From NCBI GenBank assembly GCA_958299035.1, contig CATQJL010000001.1, positions 4,092,399-4,156,398 on the forward strand: DNA of 64,000 nucleotides, in the 5' to 3' direction. Numbering within the stretch: the stretch's first letter is position 1; each line of letters begins with the position of its first letter. A program made the position numbers and the translations under genes. This document shows, in pieces, positions 38,131 through 50,100 of this stretch. Origin of the DNA: Cylicocyclus nassatus. Taxonomy: Eukaryota; Nematoda; Chromadorea; Rhabditida; Strongylidae. Under the pieces are notes generated by a model, which saw only the letters and a program-made list of their open reading frames with translations, had not been told where the DNA came from and did no database searches.

Positions 38131-41100
38131 ATGGTTGCGGTTGGTGCTCTTTTTGCTCTAGCCATCTATTCTTCCACTTCAGCAGCTCCCGCATTAGACA
38201 GCAATGGTGGTCAATGGATTCGAGAAAACCCCAATCAGGACAAGTTTTTGGTAAGCGCAATCCCTTAAAGTTAAATGCAAAAAATACGTACGCAGTAGCA
38301 GGCGGAATGGAAGTAAAAACTATGCGCAGATCCTTCATAGTGCAATGTTTGGATGGCATCATTTATCAAGATACAAATTGCCCCATTCAACCTAAAGTTT
38401 GAAGAAGAAGTGTGACGGTCACTACTGCGAAACTTGAGTAAATTGCTGCACTTTACGTTGGAGAAGCTGCATCGGTCAAGAAACCGATCACCGTCGTCGA
38501 AGCTCACGGTTATTGTTAGAACTCCTGCTGCTAATTTTACTTTAGATGTGATATACCTAGCTGATGAGACTGAATAAGATGAAAACCTCAATTATTGTGT
38601 AAAGTCATTTTGTCGGATGTGTAATCACGATGAATAGGATAATAGCCTTACGACTTCCATCTGAGGGTATAAATTCGCAGACTCGAAACTGCATCTATGC
38701 ATTGCATCTGTCAATCTTCTTGAACTTTTGCTTGGCTGGGCAGAAAGCAAGTTCGGTGTCTTTTGGCTGCCAATTACAGTTTCATTTTCTCTACGAAAGC
38801 GGGTATTTGCTGATTTCCTGTTCTACCAAAAAGCACCAATTTACAGCAAAAAATACCAAAGAAGAGAGGCAAGTGGCGGTTTTGTAAAGTGCAAAAACCA
38901 CACTAACTTACGAACCACTGGTATCCAAGAGCATCTTTGGATTTGCTTATCATTCTTTTTTCAAATTAGCGCCAACCAGAGTGGATTGTGCAAAAACAAT
39001 GCGTTTTGCAAAGCTTCAATTTAACATGTTCACCTTGTCAGACACCCCATAACCTTCAAAGCAGTCAAGACCAGCTTGAGCGATACACCTTTTGCACATC
39101 ACCTGAACTAGTACTACAAATCGCGGTTTGGTTTGAATCGTGGTTTGCCGAAGGCTCTACGTTCGGAAATTTCTTAATTCCTCATACCGAAAAGCTGAGT
39201 TTTCTTGTAGAGAGTTATCACGATGTTTTACCTGCAAGCCCACAAAAATAAGAGAAATACGACTACCTTTTTCAGAAAAAAATGAGCTATAGATACTGAC
39301 TTGAGGGATCGATCTTAGTCCCGGAACTAACATAGTGGTCATCAGCGTGAAATTTTCTCATCTAAATATTGAAAAACTTGTTTGAATGAAAAACGCGGAT
39401 GATCCGAAAATCCTCTAAAATCAATTAATGGCAGCTTGACTTTCATACCAGCCCGTATTGATGTGCATGTGCAGTCCAATTTTCAAAAAAAAATTGCATC
39501 ATTCTCTAAAATCCAGCTAGTTTCTAGAATTCCTGTCTCGCAATTCGCTAGATATAGGGTACCTTCAAACGGGAGGGGGGGGGAAGGCGTCGCGCACATT
39601 CCGGCAACCATTTTTCTGTCTCCGTCTATCAAATGATTTTCTATATCATCCTGTCTCATAAGTCTTTTCATTTTTGAGTTCCGCTGTGATAATTGTAATA
39701 TTTCTTATTCCGAATAGACATCAGGATACCAGTCGATAAAGCAAAGCAAGCTTTATAAGATGTTATGCTTTTGCACCAGGTTTCGATCACCTAAAGTTTG
39801 AAACCAAAATCTAAAAAGTTTCGTATGCCCAGAAAGTTGAAAATTTTTTATATCTTATTCAGAAAAGCCTTAGAACCTCTTACTCGCTCAAGCATGCACA
39901 ATCCACGTCAGGCATTCATATGTGCTGTTGGCCTTTTTTCAGCTAGAAATCAAGAAACCGAAAATTTTCATGTCTTTACCAAAGTGATGCTGTGCTCTTT
40001 TTATACTGACAGTTGTATACTAGAGCCCTTAGAAGTATAACCGTAAATTTTCAGTTCTCTAAAGCTTTGGTTTTCGAGAAATGTTGAGTTGAGCGTGAAA
40101 AACCTGAGTGAGGAAAGCTAACTTACTATTGCTCAGAAACTAGAGCTTATAAAGAGCTGAAAATTTACAATTGTACTTCTGAGGACTCGTAGCATACAAC
40201 TACCCTATTTTCAGGTGTATAAGCCGCACCCTTTTTGCTCTAAACGCGAGCAGACCCAGGCGTGCCGCCGTGTCTCGCGAAGCGGTCGCCTTATCGCATA
40301 CTGCTCTCACTTAACGCGCTCCATGATGACAGTCAGTCTTTTAGCGTGTTCGCCTTTAGAGTGAAAAGGGTGCGGCTTATACACCTGAAAATAGGGTATT
40401 AGTATAAAAAGAGCACAGCATCACTTTGGTGAAGACATGGAAATTTTCGGTTTTTTCATTACTAGCTAAAAAAGACAGCAACAGCACATACTAGTTCTGA
40501 TGTGGAGTGTATATGCGTGAGCGAGTGAGATCTGTAAGACTTTTCTGAATGAAGATAGAACAAATTTTCAATCTTCTGGGCATTTGAAACTTTTTAGATT
40601 TTGGTTTTAAACTTGGGTGGATCGAAGCTGGTGCAAAAGCATAAACGCCATCTTGTAGAGTTGCTTTGCTCTATCGAATGGTATCCTGATGTCTATTCAG
40701 AATGAGAAGTGTACGACTTACCGCAGCGAAAACTCAAAAATGAAAAGACTTATGAGACAATCTAATATACAGTGGCTGCCATATAGATCCATCCTGAAAC
40801 GTAACTCATCTGCTTCTCAACGAATTGATCTGAAATGTGGTACAGCTGTGTGTTTAACAGGCTAGCATCAGTGACCAGAACAGATGCGATTTCGTCAGTT
40901 CAGGGAAAAATTGAAAATTTTGAAAAAAGCAGGCTTGAAGGCCGGCCAAAACTATAGATCCATCTACAGTTCTGTCCCCTAAAATAATTCTCGGATTCCA
41001 AAGTTTGTGCATAAACATGGTCAAAAGTCAAGACAGTCGCTTTAGTCCAGCTGTGTGAAACCTTTGTATAGGGGCCTGCAGGATCGCGAGAGTCGGACGC

Positions 41101-44100
41101 GCGTACGGCCTTTGCGCCGCGCACGCCTGATATCGCTGGGTCGTAGTCGATTAAGGCTAGATAGGTAAGTTTTTTTGTTTTTCTTTACATTTCACGCCTT
41201 CTTTTCTTTTCAGACGGTGAGCACATGTTGGTGCGGAGGAGTTTAAGATCTGAATTAAGGTGAGGTGCAGGATTATGCTCAATACGGACTCAATATTGCA
41301 GACCTTCCATGCCTGCTGGTTGAGATGTTGGATTTTCTGTCCTGGCTGCCCTGTTACAGCAAATTGTTCTATTTCTACCGTCTATTCTACCTTATCTTGC
41401 ATATTGCTTGTGATGATGATGACAATGATTATGATTGTGATGACGCGCATGATGCAAGATGAGGTAGAACAGACGTTGCAAATAAAACGGAGTTTCGTAA
41501 CCGGGCAGGCAGGACGAAAAATCGAACATAATCGGACAGCCAGAACAGAAAACTCAACATTCTTCAAAGCAGGGGTGAAAAGTCCACAATATTGGCCCGT
41601 ATTGAGCATAATCCTGCACCTCACCTTAATCTAGGTCTTAAACTCCTCTGCACCAACATATGTTCGCCGCCTGAAAAGAAAAGAAGGCGAGAAATAAGAA
41701 GAAAAACAAGAAAATCTCACCTATCCAGCCTAAGTCGAGTAAGTACGACCCAGTGACATACGACGTGCGCGGCGCAATGGCCGTACGCACGTCCGACTCT
41801 CGCGATCCTGCAGGCCCCTATAAGAGACGCTTATCTGTTTTTTTTTCATTTGAGAATATTTTCATGCGTATTTTGTTCCCGAGAATGTGTTTTTACAGGT
41901 GTGATTCCGCAGTTTTTGACTGGTTTGGAAGCAATAGTGCTCCTTCGATCTTATAGATGCTTAGCGAAGTGAGCACTAGAAAAAATTTGAGTTTTTGTAT
42001 ATAAAGCGCATTCGACGTATACCTAACAGCAAGCCTGCGCTCAAATTTTTGTCTTAGAATTTGCTTGGTGCTATTTTTGTTGAGCTCATAATAATGTATT
42101 AGGTTGTCCGGAAATTAATGCAAGTTTTGAATTCCAACCGCAATAAGTCATACATTTCTCATTCTTAAATATGTTGCTAGGAATCTTTTGATAGAGCAAA
42201 GCAAGCTCTACAAGATGGCTATCTTGCTTAAGCAACAGCTCTGATCTACCACGAGTTTCGAGCCAAAAAAGATTCAACTGTCCGAAAAATTGAGAAAAAT
42301 CATAACTCAGTTCATGAAATTCCTACAAAAATTCTAACTTGCTCACGTAAACGCAGTCGACATAAGGCATCTATATACGCCGTTGCCGTATTTTTCTCCC
42401 TGTTGAAAACCAAGAGAACGGAAATTTTCGTGCATTTACCAAAGCGATGTTCCGCCGTTTTCGCGTGAGTAGTTGTATACTACAAACCTGCAGAAGTACA
42501 AACATAAATTTTCAGCTGTCTACAAGCTTTGGTTCTCGAGAAATATAGAGTACAGCTTTTCCTAGTCATGTGGTCCAAGCTAAAATTCAAATTTCTCGAG
42601 AACTAAAGCTTGGAGAGAGCTGGAGATTTACGTTTGTAGTTCTAAAGGTTTGTAGTATACAACCACTTATGTCGGCACAGCACCATTTTAGCAAATGCAC
42701 GAAAATTTCCGTTTTCTTGATTTCCAACAGAAAAAAAAATACGGCAACGACGTATATAGATGCCTTATGTGGATTGTGTTTACGTGAGCAAGTTAGAATG
42801 TTTGTACAATTTTTATGAAATTTTTTCGGGCAGTCAAATCGTTTTAGTTTTTGGCCTGAAACTCGTGGTATATCAGAGCTGTTGCTAAAGCATAGCCATC
42901 TTGTAGAGCTTGCTTTGTTCTATGGAATGGTATTTTGCAACCTACTTAGTAAAGGGAACTGTATGATTTATTGCGGTTGGGATTCAAAAACTGCATTAAT
43001 TTCCGGACAACCTAATAAAAGCATTATTTGCATAAAAAGAATTTCATATACTAAACTCATGATCGTGCGCCAAGTCGCATTTTGCTTCGTTTTTAAGGCG
43101 TAAGTCTCGCGGTTCAATGATAATGTTAGGCAATCCCAAAATGGTTGCCAAGTGTTACCTTTCCCGATTTTTTGCCACTATTTAGCCGCTAAATGATAAA
43201 TACACCCTGCATTGTATGTTGCCTTGTGACTCACATGAGCATTATGATCAGAACAAAAATAACTTCAAGGCTTGTTGCAAATCAGTTTTTCAGGATGAAT
43301 ACCTGAATTAGCCTGCATATTGCGGCCTGCAGAAATCTGCAAGCACTGCATACGGACTCTCATACGTACGAACAATGTCATTACTCCACTTCACGTTCAT
43401 GAGAAACTGCAGAAAGAGTTTGAAGGCATAAATTTGAGCGCAGGCCTGTGGTTAGGTCTATGTCGGGTGTGCTTTGAAGATGAAAACTCGAATTTTTTTC
43501 TGTTGCTTACTTCGCAAGCACTGATGATCTAGATGGAACCCTATCGCTTCCAAACCAATCAAAAAACTGCGGAATCACCCATAAAAACACATTCTCGGTA
43601 ACAAAATACACATACAAAGTACTTTTAAGTGAAAGAAGCAGATAAGCGTTTTTTATAAAGGTTAGACACAGCTAGACTTGAGGGACTGTTTTGATCTTTG
43701 ACTATGTATGTGCACAAAAGAGTTAGAAAGCCGAAAATCACTTTATTGGACAGAAAGTTCAGGTGGATCTATAATTTTGGCCGGCTTTCAAGCCTGCTTT
43801 TTTGAAATTTTTGATTTTTTCCTGATCAATCAGAAGAAAAGGGGATCCGTTCTGGTTACTGATAGTCGCCTGTTGAGAACGCAGCTGTACCGAATTTTAG
43901 ATAAATTCGCTGAGAAGCAGATGAGCTACGGCAGTTTTCAGGGTGGATCTAAAGTTTTGGCCAGCACTGTATAAAGCTGAATGTCTGTTTGTATATCTGT
44001 GTCTGTGCGTCTGTGTGTCCGTGCGCATGTTCCTAATAGAAATTTTTAACTCTGAACCGATCCGGACCAACTTGCCATACACTTCGGGGGAGGGGGGACG

Positions 44101-47100
44101 GGTGTCATAGGCTACATTTCGTCACCGACCAATATCGATTTTATCGTTTTTATCGATTTTTTGCGAAGTTTGAGCTACGGGGCTGGGAGTTGGCACGGGG
44201 GGGGGGGGTAATCGAGCGTGCTGATTACGAACACAGCGGGAATAAGGAATTGGCATGTAGAATTGGGCACAGGGGAAGGTTGTACAAGGATAGGGATAGG
44301 ACCTTTACCATAGAGTTTTGTCAGGGCCGGGCGGAGCCGGGTAGGCCAGCTATTATATGATATAGATTTGAGAGTGGCTGCGCTGAGCTCATGGGTAGGC
44401 CTTTTGCACGCTTCTTTTATGCTCCTGTGGGCGCAAGACCGCAATCGAATCCATCACCACACTTTTATGAATGCTCTTTATCTATCGCAACATCACTGCG
44501 CAGTATTCCGATCCATATCACGCTGACGAGGCTTCGCCTAAATGTTTCCAAGCAAGTGTCCAGTCTTCGTGAAGGTTCACCGTGAACTCTCAAAGTTAAA
44601 GTTTCAGAATTTATACCTTTGCGAAATATTGTGCTGAATGTGTTTATTGTTTTTCTGCTTCATGTTCTCATCCACAGCCAGTGTCTTGCCATCATTACCT
44701 GAGCAATGGTGATAGATCATGGCGATACAGTTCTGCTGATGTAAAGTTGCTTGTAGAGCAACTACAACTACAACTACTTGATGAACCTAACTGAAATTCT
44801 AGTAAGATGAGCGAGGCTTCTAGCAAACCTGTGTTCAGGGAATTTCATGGGACGCTGCTGCCGGTGTCGTAAACAAAGGTCGAGTAGGGCGATTTTTAGT
44901 CCCTAAGCAGGTATGCGAGCAATGGCAAGATTTTCAATTTTTGAATTTCTTATTTTTCAAATCTTATGAGATTTTCAGGTGCTAGAAGCAAAAACCCGGA
45001 AGGGAAGTGACATTCAAAGCGATATGGTAGTTCTTTTCCAGGAATCATGGTGCAGCACTATGGTATGTTCGTGCACGGCCACGTAAGCAAGCCTTATTGT
45101 AAACTAAGCCTTCATCGAGATTGTGGTCGTTGGCCGAGCTAAGGAGTCAAACGATCTAGCCGCTTAGGCTGTGATCGAAAAGACCAAACTCTGAACTCTC
45201 AAAATTCTGGCTGTCAGTTTGGTTGCAAAATGACTCAGACTTTCGTGGTTAACTCGTGCGTATAGAAAATTTATGTAGCGACAGAATGACTGCGAGACTT
45301 GGTTGAATTTGTCACGAGAATTCGGACAAATTGGCATTCTGATCGGGAACTTGATTCCGAAACAGTTAATTCTCCCTCATTCATGCGGACCGGGAGAAAA
45401 TCTGAGTTTTAGTGCGAACTCAGTGATGTTGGAATAATCAACTATGGCGCAACTTGCGTTAATCACTGTTCTCTTAATTTCAAACCAGTTCATTTCAAAC
45501 CCATATCTTCGAGTTTACACGACATACCAGTATTCAAATGGATGTTTGTCGAACACGTTTTACAACATTTGTATCGTGCATCCCTCAGAATTACTCTAAT
45601 ATGAACAATCAACGTGGTTGTCTTTCGATTGTTTTCTAACACGTTATCCGGCAAATTTAAGGTACTCATTCGAAGTTGAAATGTTGAAATGATCAGCCAC
45701 GTTGATGATATATGAAAATAATTTTAGGGGATGCACCATACACAATGCAAATCAAGTGGCTGCAGTTCTTCCAGTAGAGTGTAAACAAAATCAAATGTAT
45801 GAGTAGCTATGAAATAAGTTCATCTCCTCTAGTCAACGTGGTGATTTGATTTCTCAAAAGAAAAATGTTCAATCATGATACTAAAAAAGGTAAAGCAGGT
45901 GTGCGATGAAATCTTGATCTTCAAAGTTCTTCTTCATCTTCGTCGACTTCTTTTTCATGGTACATACTGGATAGGTGTCTACAGCGGTTGTGCAAGTGCA
46001 TTTTTCCTAAAATGAGGATTCGTTTAAAGGTGATGTGCGTAGAATAGATGTTTATGCTGACGATGACAACTGACGCGAAAGTCTTGCGTTATACATACGA
46101 AAATTCAATAAGTTTTCAAAAACTAAACCTCAATTTACAGTTAGGTATAGGCGTTTTCCATGCGCATAGCGGGCGTGGCCCTGCAGACATTTAAAACGTT
46201 GAAAAACTTGTTTAACCTCCACTTTAAAGCATTGGTTTTTGTAATCTCTTTATCTTTATCTTTATCTTTTATTCATACTCAACGGTTCTACATGTTAGTG
46301 ATAAATACCGTGATGATTTTGTCTGAGGCTTCCGTTAATCAGTATGTGACCATATATGCATGTTCTGTTCGCCTCTATTCACGAGAATCCATAACTAGTT
46401 CTTGCCATTTACGAGCAGATTCAAAGACATTACAGTGATTTCGTATGTCGTCTTCCCATCTAGTTCTTGGTCTGCCATCACCAAAGCGTCTTCCGACAGA
46501 TGGTGTCCAGCGCGTGAGAATTTTTGTCCATCTTTCTTCACCTTGTATCCTATAGATTTTCCAAGCGAACCGCCACTTCCTTCTCCGTGCCGCCGCTACC
46601 ACATCCTTCAACTTCGTTGTAGAACGAATCCAAATTGAAGATTTGGAGTCCTTCAGTCGAAATCCAAGCATCAGCCTTTCCATTGCTCTTTGGCATCGGA
46701 GCAGTTTCAGCATTGACTTCCTAGTGGTTGCCCATGTTTCACAGCCATACAGAAGTGTTGGAAGGATGATTTTGTTAAAGTAGTGCCGTTTTAGGTAAAC
46801 AGCTACGTTTCTGTTGGTGAGAAATCTTCGTATCTTGCCAAAAGCATTCCATGCCATCCCAATACGTCTAGAGATTTCTTTGTCGTGATCGCGCGAGCAT
46901 TGCAGTAGCTGACCAAGATAGACAAACGAGTCTACGCGCTCGATGGTGTTGCCGTTTAGTGTAATTGTTGAAGCTCTTCAAATGCGATCTCTGTCCTCTC
47001 CCATCCATTTTGTTTTTGTTTCATTCATTTGAAGCCCTTGCTGACAAGCTTCAAGAATTTTCACGGCCATTGACTGTAATCGAGTTGGGCAACGACTTAT

Positions 47101-50100
47101 AAGCACAACGTCATCCGCAAATGCAAGGTAGTGAAGTTGTTTTCCACAGATATCATAGCCATCTCCATCTTCCCAGTGGACAGAATCAATTGCGAATTGA
47201 AGGCACGTGATGAAGATAAGCGGCGATAGAGCATCCCCTTGGCGAACTCCTCTCTGTATTTTGAATGGAGCATTGGTTTCATCAGATTGAAGCGATGCCG
47301 TAGCTGCTTGATACAAGAGTCGTATCATTGTTATTGTGTCGGTATCAACTCCATAATGGGCAAGAGCTCTCCAGATTGAGTCGAACTCGACGGTATCGAA
47401 CGCTTTCTGAAAGTCGAGAAAAAGGAATGCAATGGGTAGATGGTATTCATGCGTTTTCTCAATGAGTTGATTGATAGTTTGTAAATGGTCAGTGGTTGAG
47501 AAACGCTGTCGAAACCCAGCTTGCTCAATAGCCAGATATTTGCACACTTTTTCTTCGACTCGACAGGCCAGTGCTCTCGTCAAGACTTTGTAGATTGTGG
47601 GTAAGAGAGAAATCGGTCGATAGTTGTTAATATCATGGCGGTCACCGCTTTTGTGAAGCAGTATCAAGGAGGCATGGGCGAAGTTGGTAGGAATGTGATT
47701 GTCTTCGAACATTCGATTGATAATATTTGCAAGTTGGGGTGCAACAACTTCTACACCATACTTCGCAGCTTTAGAACGAATGCCATCAACTCCTGGAGCA
47801 GTGTTTCCTCTAATCTTTGAAGCTGCTTTCCTTAGTTCATCGGCGCTGATAGGATGAGTAATAGTTCGTTGGCTGTGGAATGGAAGCGTGGTCCCGCGGG
47901 CCGCGTAGAGTTCAGCGAAAAAGGTATTAGCAAGTGATTGAGCTTCTGTGGAAGTGCTGGTCATAGTCCCATCTGGCCTCCGCAATTGACATACGACTTC
48001 ATGTTGACGGATAAGCTCGAGACGGCCGCGTTCAATACAATTGCGTTCGATGGCTCGTTTTAAGACGGAACAGTGATGCCGATAGAGATCGTCCTTTATT
48101 GACCATCGCGCAGTCTTGCAAACAGTTGCGTAATCAACATGAGCGTTTATAGCGTTCGTCTGCCTCAGTCCATACTTCAGTTCACGTCTTAGAAGAAGAA
48201 GAGAACGAGTTCGGTTAGAGATTCGCTCCAGCGGCTCCCAAGAAACTTTGGCAAAATTAGCAGCATCCCGGATAGATTTACACAGTTGTTGCCAAGAGTT
48301 AACCGGGTCAGTCGTAGTGAGTGTTGAGGGGAAAGTTTGGTAATCCGTTTATCACTAAGCAATGCCGCTTTCATTCTTATCTCACTATAGTCTGGAGGCA
48401 GTTGACGAGAACGGAGATGGAAGCGTGTCGTGCGAAGATTCACATCGGCTCGAATAAGACGGTGATCGCTCCCCGCGTTAAACCTATTCAGAACAGCAAC
48501 ATTAGTTATGACCCGTGGTTGGCGCGTCAATACATAGTCGATCTCTTCTAAAACACTTCCATTAGGAAAGCGCCAAGTCCACCGTCTCCTTTCAGGCTTT
48601 TGGAAAAAGGTATTCATTATATAAAACCTTTCCGATTCCGCAAATTCCACTAACGCTTGCCCTTTGCTGTTTCGTGATCCGTAGCATTTCTGACCCACAA
48701 ACTCAGATCGCATTCTTTCTCCTCCTACACGTGCGTTGAAATCGCCAATCAAAATGTCGTGTGCATAACGCCCTTGTGATATCGCGCTGTGGAGCTCATC
48801 GAGAAATTCTTCGTATTCTTCCTCTTGCCAAGGGGCGTATGCTACAGTTACTCGTAACGATTTTCCGCGCAGTACGAAATGAATTTGTAGTAAACGGTCG
48901 GAGAGGAACTTTACGCCTGCGCAATGTCGATGTAATCGCTTATTCACAAGTGCCCCAACTCCCCTGCGAGTAACTTCTCCTCCCGTTCGCCCGCTGTTGT
49001 AAAAGTGTAATCCAGAAGACATGCGCTTTGCATCTAAGTTGCCGCTGCGGCGTGTTTCGCAAAGGCCAACAAAATCAAATTTTATCAGTTTTAATTCTTC
49101 TTCAAGCGCTGTCAGTCTTTCCTCCGATGACAACGAACGGATATTCAAAAAACATACTTGAATCTGCTCTCGGCGTCTCTGGATCCTGCTCTTCTTGACT
49201 TCAATGAATGCCATACGGTGGGCCAGCCACGGCCTCTTCCACCGGATGCTTCCCTCCTATCCTTCTCCGGATTCTTCTATTCTTCTTCTGAGATATATGC
49301 CAGAGCCACAGAACAGCCGACCGTTCAGGGGGAGCTGGGGGAGGGAAGTGTTTGTAATCTCTAGCTAACAAAAACTGCCATTCGCATACGTTGGCAAACG
49401 TCGGCAAAGCTCCGCCCGCTATACTGTGGAGGAATAGACGATATTTCAAATATAACGGAAGGTTTCCGCTTTATAGATATGTAAGCATAGTCAACATTGT
49501 ATGAGTTCGCCATCGAGAACAAAGTTTTCGAAAATAACGCTTCAAATTCTGTGAAAGTTTGCTGGCGGAAGATCGCGGAGAGCTGTCAGCTAGCCCAAAA
49601 AAATCTGTGAAAATTTTTTACATAGCGAAAGTCTATATGTTACTTTGGCATGCTTCAATCTCGTATAGATGCAAAAACAAAGAATTTGTGGAGATTATAA
49701 TTTCACAAGGTAAATACCCTCATCGCTTTCGCAGTAACACATTTAGAACCAGAGATTAGGCATAGTGCCTATTAAAGACAGAAGTTTTCTGAAGAAGTGT
49801 TTTCGCTTAAAAAAGCAGTAATGAGGGGTATTTTCTATAAAATGACATTTTTCACTTTTGTTTTCGTGTTATTGTATAAGATCGAAGCCTACGACAGTAA
49901 ACGTATAAGCTTTTCCTGTAAAAGTGATTTTTGCTGATCTTTTGGGCCAGCTAGCAGCCCTCCACAACTTTCTAGCACCAAACTCAAAATCGCAAAAATT
50001 GTGAATGCCATTTCTGCAAACTTCATTCTTGGTGGTTGACTTATAGAATGTTAAAGGCAGTGTCCAAGCAAAAAGTCGATTTTGAGATTTTTTGCTTACT

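Larger units (their letters stand above)
40770..43979. mobile_element. Tc1-like fold-back element carrying two nested insertions
   Basis: The right end is inverted CAGTGCTGGCCAAAACTTTA, nearly the C. elegans Tc1 terminus (CAGTGCTGGCCAAAA), bounded by TA. The left end is a diverged copy, CAGTGGCTGCCATATAGATC. Left arm pieces 40770-41068 and 41821-42060 are inverted copies of 43440-43979 (for example ggccggccaaaactatagat and ccgcagtttttgactggttt with their counterparts). Two TA-flanked elements interrupt it (41069-41820 and 42099-43015). No transposase frame is seen. Confidence 0.75.

Noticed and set aside
38251..38402. Continuation of the first cystatin-like exon into a downstream frame (GGMEVKTMRRSFIV) by a one-base shift
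   Set aside because: A consensus GTAAGC donor ends the exon at 38250 in phase 0, and the spliced alternative gives a family match. The continuation needs a frameshift.
44678..44740. A 21-codon open stretch (PVSCHHYLSNGDRSWRYSSA) with acceptor and donor just upstream of cystatin-like exon 2, also phase 0
   Set aside because: Including it would insert 21 residues between the N-terminal Gly region and the helix, where cystatins have no room. Skipping it gives the family length of 144.
45914..46010. Minus-strand exon-like stretch after a ttttag acceptor (LSSMYHEKEVDEDEEEL in one frame, EKCTCTTAVDTYPVCT in another)
   Set aside because: Two frames compete, no upstream exon was found before the retrotransposon, and no poly(A) signal follows. 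Left unannotated.
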